Origin: Paracoccaceae bacterium
GTDB taxonomy: Bacteria; Pseudomonadota; Alphaproteobacteria; Rhodobacterales; Rhodobacteraceae
Assembly: GCA_023260935.1 (NCBI GenBank)
Contig: JALQTL010000251.1
Location: 1 to 5,918 of the forward strand
Direction of reading: 5' to 3'
Length of the DNA stretch: 5,918 nucleotides
In this document: one piece after another, positions 1 through 3,970 of the stretch
Layout: each line of letters opens with the position of its first letter
How positions within the stretch are numbered: the first letter of the stretch is position 1
The notes under the pieces: model-generated
What the model was told of the DNA's origin: nothing
Database searches by the model: none
What the model saw: only the letters and a program-made list of their open reading frames with translations
Translations under genes and position numbers: made by a program

Positions 1-90
1 TACCTGACGGCAGACAAGCTGGCCGGTCACAATGACCCCGGCGCCGAAGGCGTGGCGCGTCTGTTCGAGCGGCTGGCGGCGGGGGGCTGA
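1..90 (+). CDS. C-terminal end of an unidentified protein (5' truncated)
   Basis: Reading frame 1 is open from the window edge and ends in TGA at 88-90. It gives 29 residues that begin YLTADKLAGHNDPG and end RLFERLAAGG. Most third codon positions are G or C, as in the other genes here, and the stop falls 34 bp before the convergent nrdJ stop, so this is probably the real tail of a gene running in from the left. The segment looks like a soluble, helical, alanine/leucine-rich C-terminus without a membrane segment. It is too short for me to assign a family, and no function is proposed. The stop codon sits in the loop of a GC-rich palindrome that may end its transcript. Confidence 0.6.
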   Translation, partial: YLTADKLAGHNDPGAEGVARLFERLAAGG

Positions 91-98
91 GCCCCCCG
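80..98. terminator. GC-rich palindrome between convergent genes, possible bidirectional terminator
   Basis: An 8-bp perfect stem (CGGGGGGC at 80-87 with GCCCCCCG at 91-98) closes a 3-nt loop, TGA, which is the stop codon of the upstream plus-strand gene. The stem lies between two convergent genes and can form in both transcripts. No U-tract follows on either strand, so it is not a classical intrinsic terminator. It may act as a 3'-end stabiliser or a weak terminator. Confidence 0.45.
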
Positions 99-117
99 AC
101 CCTGCTGTCAGGCAGGC

Positions 118-136
118 TGCGGCATCAGCCGCATTT
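118..136 (+). terminator. Weak hairpin plus TTT at the nrdJ 3' end
   Basis: TGCGGC (118-123) pairs with GCCGCA (128-133) around the loop ATCA, and TTT follows at 134-136 in the plus direction. It could help stop plus-strand transcription leaving the truncated upstream gene. It overlaps the last nrdJ codons, and its loop contains the nrdJ stop, so coding constraint could explain part of it. The T-run is short. Confidence 0.25.
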
Positions 137-2404
137 GGAAAAGCCGCAGCTTGCGCAGGTCATGCAGCCTTCGATCATCCGCATCTCGTGGCTGCCGCAG
201 CTGGAGCACGTCTTGCCGCGCGGGGCGCCGATGGCCACCACCTCGGCGTGGGGATCGGATTTCAGCCCCATCCCTTCGCCCTCGATGAAGCCGATGTCGA
301 TCAGGTGGCGTTCGATCACCCCACCAATGGCAGCAAGGATCGAGGGGATATACTTGCCCTCCATCCAGGCCCCGCCGCGCGGATCGAAAACCGCCTTCAA
401 CTCTTCCACCACAAAGGAAATATCGCCCCCGCGCCGGAACACGGCCGAAATCATCCGCGTCAGCGCCACGGTCCAGGCGAAATGTTCCATGTTCTTGGAG
501 TTGATGAACACCTCGAACGGGCGACGGTGGCCGGCGATGATGATATCGTTGATGGTGATATACAGCGCATGTTCGCTGCCGGGCCATTTCAGCTTGTAGG
601 TATGGCCTTCCAGTGCCGCGGGCCGGTCCAGCGGTTCGGAAAGATAGACCACCTCGGCCCCGTCCGGTTGCAGGGTGGCCGGGGCTTCCGATGGTGTCTT
701 GTCCGAGGATTCGGAAACCGACAGCACCGATCCGGTCACATCATTCGGGCGATAGGTGGTGCAGCCCTTGCAGCCCTGATCCCACGCGGCCATGTAGACC
801 TCTTTGAAATCGTCAAAGCTGATATCCTCGGGGCAGTTGATCGTCTTGGAAATCGACGAGTCGATCCATTTCTGGGCGGCTGCCTGCATGCGCACATGAT
901 CCAGCGGCGGCAGGGTCTGGGCGTTCACGAAATGATCGGGCAGCGGCGCATCGCCGAACTTTTCGCGCCACAGCCGCACGGCGTAATCCGTCACCTCTTC
1001 CTCGGTGCGGCTGCCATCCTTTTGCAGAACCTTGCGCGTATAGGCATAGGCAAAGACCGGCTCGATCCCTGAAGACACGTTGCCCGCGTAAAGCGAGATG
1101 GTGCCCGTGGGCGCGATCGAGGTGAGCAGCGCGTTGCGGATGCCGTGGCTGCGGATCGCCTCTTTCACATCGGCGTCCATATGGGCAAGCGCGCCCGAGG
1201 CAAGGAACTTTTCGGCATCAAACAGCGGGAAGGCGCCCTTTTCGCGTGCCAGATCGACCGAGGCCAGATAGGCCGACCGGGCAATGGCATGCATCCATTC
1301 CTCGGTCGCGCGCGCCGCTTCGGGCGAACCATAGCGCAGCCCCGTCATCAACAGCGCATTGGCAAGGCCGGTGACCCCCAGCCCGATCCGGCGCTTTGCC
1401 TGGGCCTCTTGCGCCTGCTGGGCAAGGGGGAAGCGGCTGGCATCCACCACATTGTCCATCATCCGCACCGCCGTGCGAACCAGATCATCCAGCGCGGCCA
1501 TATCGACCGTGGCCCCCGGCTCAAAGGCATCGCGCACCAGCGTGGGCAGATTGATCGACCCCAGAAGGCAGGCGCCATAGGGCGGCAGGGGCTGTTCGCC
1601 GCAGGGGTTGGTGGCGGCGATGGTTTCGCAATAGCTGAGGTTATTCATCGCGTTGATGCGGTCGATGAAGATCACGCCCGGTTCCGCGAATTCAAAGGTA
1701 TTGCGCATGATCCGGTTCCACAGATCACGCGCCTGCACGGTCTTGTAGACCTTGCCGTCGAACACCAGTTCCCAAGGGCCATCGGCCTTGACCGCCGCCA
1801 TGAAGGGATCCGTCACCAGCACGGAAAGGTTGAACATCCGCAGGCGGGCGGGGTCTTTCTTGGCTTCGATGAACTGTTCGATATCGGGGTGATCGCACCG
1901 CATGGTGGCCATCATCGCGCCGCGCCGGCTGCCCGCCGACATGATGGTGCGGCACATCGCATCCCAGACATCCATGAAGGACAGCGGGCCAGAGGCATCG
2001 GCGGCCACGCCCTTTACCTCGGCCCCGCGGGGGCGGATGGTGGAAAAATCATAGCCGATGCCACCGCCCTGCTGCATGGTCAGCGCGGCTTCCTTCAGAC
2101 CGTCGAAAATGCCGCCCATGTTGTCGGGGATGGTGCCCATGACAAAGCAGTTGAACAGGGTGACGCTGCGCCCGGTGCCAGCACCGGCGGTGATACGGCC
2201 GGCGGGCAGATACTTGAAATCTTCCAGCGCGCGGTAGAACTTGTCTTCCCACAGCGCGCTGTCCTTTTCCACCACCGCCAGGGCACGGGCGATGCGGCGC
2301 CAGGTATCCTCGACCGTGCCATCAATGGCCGATCCATCGGCCGCCTTCAGCCGGTATTTCATGTCCCAGATCTGTTCGGCAATCGGCGCGGCAAAGCGAG
2401 ACAT
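125..2404 (-). CDS. nrdJ: Adenosylcobalamin-dependent class II ribonucleoside-diphosphate reductase
   Basis: This cytosolic enzyme reduces ribonucleotides to deoxyribonucleotides with a radical started by adenosylcobalamin, so it needs neither a second subunit nor oxygen. The protein is 759 residues, complete and normal for the family. Visible landmarks: FNCF near the N-terminus (C86), the active-site NPCGE at 266-270 (thiyl-radical C268, E270), GACL with C279 as the likely redox partner of C86, the PTGTIS loop at 432-437, CKGCTTYRP at 545-553, a low-complexity linker around 558-595, a TSCPD-like C-terminal domain around 600-710, and a cysteine-rich tail (C733, C736, C747, C750, C753, C758) likely to bind zinc or relay electrons from thioredoxin. 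No ATP-cone precedes the catalytic domain. I chose ATG at 2402-2404 because AAGGA lies 10 nt upstream and the N-terminus matches relatives. The GTG at 2447-2449 would add 15 residues but lies upstream of the predicted transcription start. It is transcribed divergently from the DUF1489 gene. Confidence 0.97.
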   Translation of the reverse strand: MSRFAAPIAEQIWDMKYRLKAADGSAIDGTVEDTWRRIARALAVVEKDSALWEDKFYRALEDFKYLPAGRITAGAGTGRSVTLFNCFVMGTIPDNMGGIFDGLKEAALTMQQGGGIGYDFSTIRPRGAEVKGVAADASGPLSFMDVWDAMCRTIMSAGSRRGAMMATMRCDHPDIEQFIEAKKDPARLRMFNLSVLVTDPFMAAVKADGPWELVFDGKVYKTVQARDLWNRIMRNTFEFAEPGVIFIDRINAMNNLSYCETIAATNPCGEQPLPPYGACLLGSINLPTLVRDAFEPGATVDMAALDDLVRTAVRMMDNVVDASRFPLAQQAQEAQAKRRIGLGVTGLANALLMTGLRYGSPEAARATEEWMHAIARSAYLASVDLAREKGAFPLFDAEKFLASGALAHMDADVKEAIRSHGIRNALLTSIAPTGTISLYAGNVSSGIEPVFAYAYTRKVLQKDGSRTEEEVTDYAVRLWREKFGDAPLPDHFVNAQTLPPLDHVRMQAAAQKWIDSSISKTINCPEDISFDDFKEVYMAAWDQGCKGCTTYRPNDVTGSVLSVSESSDKTPSEAPATLQPDGAEVVYLSEPLDRPAALEGHTYKLKWPGSEHALYITINDIIIAGHRRPFEVFINSKNMEHFAWTVALTRMISAVFRRGGDISFVVEELKAVFDPRGGAWMEGKYIPSILAAIGGVIERHLIDIGFIEGEGMGLKSDPHAEVVAIGAPRGKTCSSCGSHEMRMIEGCMTCASCGFSKCG

Positions 2405-2414
2405 GGGCGGGATG

Positions 2415-2419
2415 TCCTT
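2415..2419 (-). promoter_or_regulatory. Ribosome binding site that decides the nrdJ start
   Basis: AAGGA on the minus strand lies 10 nt before the ATG at 2402-2404. No comparable site precedes the GTG at 2447-2449, which supports the shorter 759-residue protein. Confidence 0.7.
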
Positions 2420-2424
2420 CAAGT

Positions 2425-2433
2425 TGTGGATAA
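2425..2433 (-). promoter_or_regulatory. Perfect DnaA box in the nrdJ leader
   Basis: The minus strand reads TTATCCACA, identical to the strongest E. coli DnaA boxes (consensus TTWTNCACA). It sits 20 nt upstream of the nrdJ ATG, just before the Shine-Dalgarno, and roughly 10-19 nt downstream of the predicted transcription start. Bound DnaA there would be expected to affect nrdJ transcription. DnaA control of a ribonucleotide reductase operon is established for E. coli nrdAB; that it happens here is inference from one site. Confidence 0.55.
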
Positions 2434-2449
2434 CTGTGGCAGAACGCAC

Positions 2450-2478
2450 AAGATAGGCCCCGAAGTCGGCGTGGTCAA
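2450..2478 (-). promoter_or_regulatory. Sigma-70-like promoter of nrdJ
   Basis: On the minus strand, TTGACC (-35, 2473-2478; 5 of 6 consensus bases) and TATCTT (-10, 2450-2455; 4 of 6) are separated by exactly 17 bp. Transcription would start near 2442-2444, giving a leader of about 40 nt that contains the DnaA box and the AAGGA ribosome site. Confidence 0.6.
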
Positions 2479-2479
2479 C

Positions 2480-2507
2480 TTGAAGCGGCGGCCAGAACGG
2501 CTATTCT
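2480..2507 (+). promoter_or_regulatory. Possible promoter of the DUF1489 gene
   Basis: TTGAAG (-35, 2480-2485; 4 of 6) and TATTCT (-10, 2502-2507; 4 of 6) are 16 bp apart on the plus strand. The start point would fall at about 2513-2515, at or next to the ATG at 2515, so the mRNA could be leaderless. The -35 lies 1 bp from the nrdJ -35 on the other strand. Both hexamers are only moderate matches. Confidence 0.4.
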
Positions 2508-2514
2508 TGCGCGG

Positions 2515-2943
2515 ATGGAACATGTGCATCTTCTGAAGCTTTGCGTGGGCGCCGACAGCATTGACGATCTGGCGGACTGGCAGACCAGTCAGGCCCATCG
2601 CTGGCCGCGGGGCTGTGCGGTTCATGTCACGCGGATGTGGCCAAAGCGCGAGGCCGAGGTGCTGGCGGGCGGGTCGCTTTACTGGGTCATCAAGGGGGTG
2701 ATCCTGTGCCGCCAGCGAATCGTGGGGCTGGAACAGACAGTGGGGGATGATGGCATCACGCGCTGCGCCATCGTTCTGGATACCGGGATCGTGCGCACAC
2801 AGGCCGCACCGCGCCGCCCGTTTCAGGGCTGGCGCTATCTGGATCCGAAGGATGCCCCGCCCGACCTGACCAAGGGCCGCGAGCATGAAGACCCCCTGCC
2901 CCCCGGCCTTGCCGAAGCCATGGCCGAATTCGGGTTGCGCTGA
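2515..2943 (+). CDS. DUF1489 family protein of unknown function
   Basis: This encodes a complete 142-residue protein that I recognise from its pattern as DUF1489, a family found mainly in alphaproteobacteria and without an assigned function. The family signature is visible: HLLKLCVGADSIDDL at 5-19, a central VTRMWPKR (38-45) leading into GGSLYWVIKG (52-61), and RRPFQGWRYLDPKDAPPDL near the C-terminus (about 100-118), followed by a short charged tail. There is no signal peptide or membrane segment, so it should be cytosolic. No catalytic motif is evident. The ATG at 2515 is chosen because the conserved HLLKLCVG motif begins five residues later, leaving no room for a downstream start. No Shine-Dalgarno precedes it, which fits a leaderless transcript. 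It is divergent from nrdJ and 130 bp upstream of the transporter gene on the same strand, with which it might be cotranscribed. Confidence 0.88.
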   Translation: MEHVHLLKLCVGADSIDDLADWQTSQAHRWPRGCAVHVTRMWPKREAEVLAGGSLYWVIKGVILCRQRIVGLEQTVGDDGITRCAIVLDTGIVRTQAAPRRPFQGWRYLDPKDAPPDLTKGREHEDPLPPGLAEAMAEFGLR

Positions 2944-2970
2944 CGGGCACTGTCAGACGGACGGGCAGTG
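2942..2970. repeat. Short imperfect direct repeat after the DUF1489 gene
   Basis: GACGGGCACTG (2942-2952) recurs as GACGGGCAGTG (2960-2970), with one mismatch in 11 bases and an 18-bp period. The mismatch also makes a 5-bp inverted pair, CACTG/CAGTG (2948-2952 and 2966-2970). No T-run follows, so this is not a convincing terminator. It could be a weak operator or chance. The rest of the 2944-3073 gap shows no recognisable promoter. Confidence 0.3.
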
Positions 2971-3045
2971 GCAGGCGAGCGCCCGCCGCAGGTGGGCCGG
3001 AAACGACGCGCTTTTCCGCCTACCGTCGCTATCGGACCATCGCCC

Positions 3046-3087
3046 GCCCCCTGCCCGGGCCTAGACAGGGGGCATGACGACGCCCCC
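3046..3087 (+). promoter_or_regulatory. Two mutually exclusive hairpins covering the transporter ribosome binding site
   Basis: The segment CAGGGGGC (3066-3073), which includes the only G-rich Shine-Dalgarno candidate for the ATG at 3074, pairs perfectly over 8 bp with GCCCCCTG at 3046-3053 (loop 12 nt). Its last six bases (3068-3073) can instead pair with GCCCCC at 3082-3087, inside the coding region, with the start codon in an 8-nt loop. Either fold would hide the ribosome site. No ligand-binding domain is recognisable. High GC raises the odds of chance pairing. Confidence 0.4.
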
Positions 3088-3970
3088 GAGATGGCTGAAA
3101 GCCGCCCCTTTCGTGTTCCTGCTGCTGTGGTCTGCCGGCTTTCCGGTTGCGAAACTGGGGCTTGAACATGCCAACCCGATGACGCTGCTGGCGCTGCGCT
3201 ATGTGATGGTGCTGGTGATCCTGCTGCCCATAGCGCTGGTGCTGCGCCCGCCCCTGCCCGCCAGCCGCCGCGCGTTTCTGGATGTGGCGATCGTGGGTTT
3301 CCTGATTCAGGTGGTGTATTTCGGCCTGTGCTACATTGCCTTTCGTGCCGGGGCATCGGCGGGGGCGGTGGCGATCATCGTCTGCCTGCAACCCATTCTG
3401 GTGGCCCTTGCCGCCCCCCGCCTTGTGGGCGAGGCGGTCAGTGGCCGGGTGTGGCTGGGGCTTGCGCTTGGGCTTATGGGGGCGCTGATCGTGATCCTGT
3501 CGCGGTCGCAACTGGGGGGAGAGACGGTTTTCGGGCTGATCTGCACGGCAATTGCGCTGTTCGGCATCACCGGCGCCACGCTTTACGAAAAGCGCTTTGG
3601 CGTCAGCCATCATCCGGTGACCGCGAACCTGATCCAATACGGGGTGGGTGCCATCTGCACGGTGCCCATGGCCTTTGCGCTGGAAGACCTGCATGTGGAC
3701 TGGTCCTGGCAATTTGCCGGGGTGATGGTCTATCTGGTGCTGGGCAATTCCATTCTGGCGCTGTCGCTGCTGCTGGCCATGATCCGGGCGGGCGCGGTTT
3801 CACGGGTTTCGGCGCTGTTCTACATGGTGCCGCCGCTTGCGGCCCTGTTTGCCTGGCCCATGCTGGGGGAAAAGTTGCCCGCCCTTGGCTGGGCCGGCAT
3901 GGCCCTGGCCGCCGTCGGCGTGGCTTTGGCCAGCCGGAAACCCGCCCCAAGACCGGCGGCCAAGGCCTAA
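3074..3970 (+). CDS. EamA-domain DMT-superfamily transporter
   Basis: This encodes a 298-residue inner-membrane protein of the drug/metabolite transporter superfamily, normal in length. About ten hydrophobic helices are visible, roughly at 10-30, 36-58, 68-90, 94-115, 125-143, 150-172, 185-203, 212-236, 243-262 and 267-287. They form the two EamA repeats. The duplication shows in matching segments: LVGEAVS then a GRVWLGLALGLMGALIV helix (117-140), and LGEKLPALGWAGMALAAVGV (264-283). The N-terminus, with LLWSAGFPVAKLGL, is typical of EamA proteins; the C-terminus is a short Lys/Arg/Pro/Ala tail. Relatives export amino acids, metabolites or drugs; the substrate cannot be told from sequence. The ATG at 3074 has a G-rich site (AGGGGG) 1 nt upstream, within a hairpin. 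The TAA stop at 3968-3970 overlaps the convergent dnaE stop, so no separate terminator lies between the two genes. Confidence 0.93.
   Translation: MTTPPRWLKAAPFVFLLLWSAGFPVAKLGLEHANPMTLLALRYVMVLVILLPIALVLRPPLPASRRAFLDVAIVGFLIQVVYFGLCYIAFRAGASAGAVAIIVCLQPILVALAAPRLVGEAVSGRVWLGLALGLMGALIVILSRSQLGGETVFGLICTAIALFGITGATLYEKRFGVSHHPVTANLIQYGVGAICTVPMAFALEDLHVDWSWQFAGVMVYLVLGNSILALSLLLAMIRAGAVSRVSALFYMVPPLAALFAWPMLGEKLPALGWAGMALAAVGVALASRKPAPRPAAKA

Noticed and set aside
2405..2449. GTG at 2447-2449 as the nrdJ start, giving 774 residues
   Set aside because: It lies upstream of the predicted transcription start and lacks a ribosome site. The ATG at 2404 has AAGGA upstream and gives the family-typical N-terminus.
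2440..2510. Alphaproteobacterial LexA box (GTTC-N7-GTTC)
   Set aside because: Single GAAC tetramers occur at 2442-2445 and 2495-2498, but neither has a partner 7 bp away.
2405..2514. NrdR boxes, expected for ribonucleotide reductase genes
   Set aside because: No pair of AT-rich palindromes resembling ACACwATATwGTGT is visible in the intergenic region.
2405..2514. Cobalamin riboswitch controlling a B12-dependent enzyme
   Set aside because: The predicted leader is only about 40 nt, far too short, and no B12-box-like sequence is seen.
1145..2536. Long plus-strand open frame (463 codons) opposite nrdJ, with another at 32-1072
   Set aside because: They lie fully antisense to a well-supported nrdJ. 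Their translations are rich in His, Arg and Gly with no recognisable domain, as expected for antisense frames in high-GC DNA.
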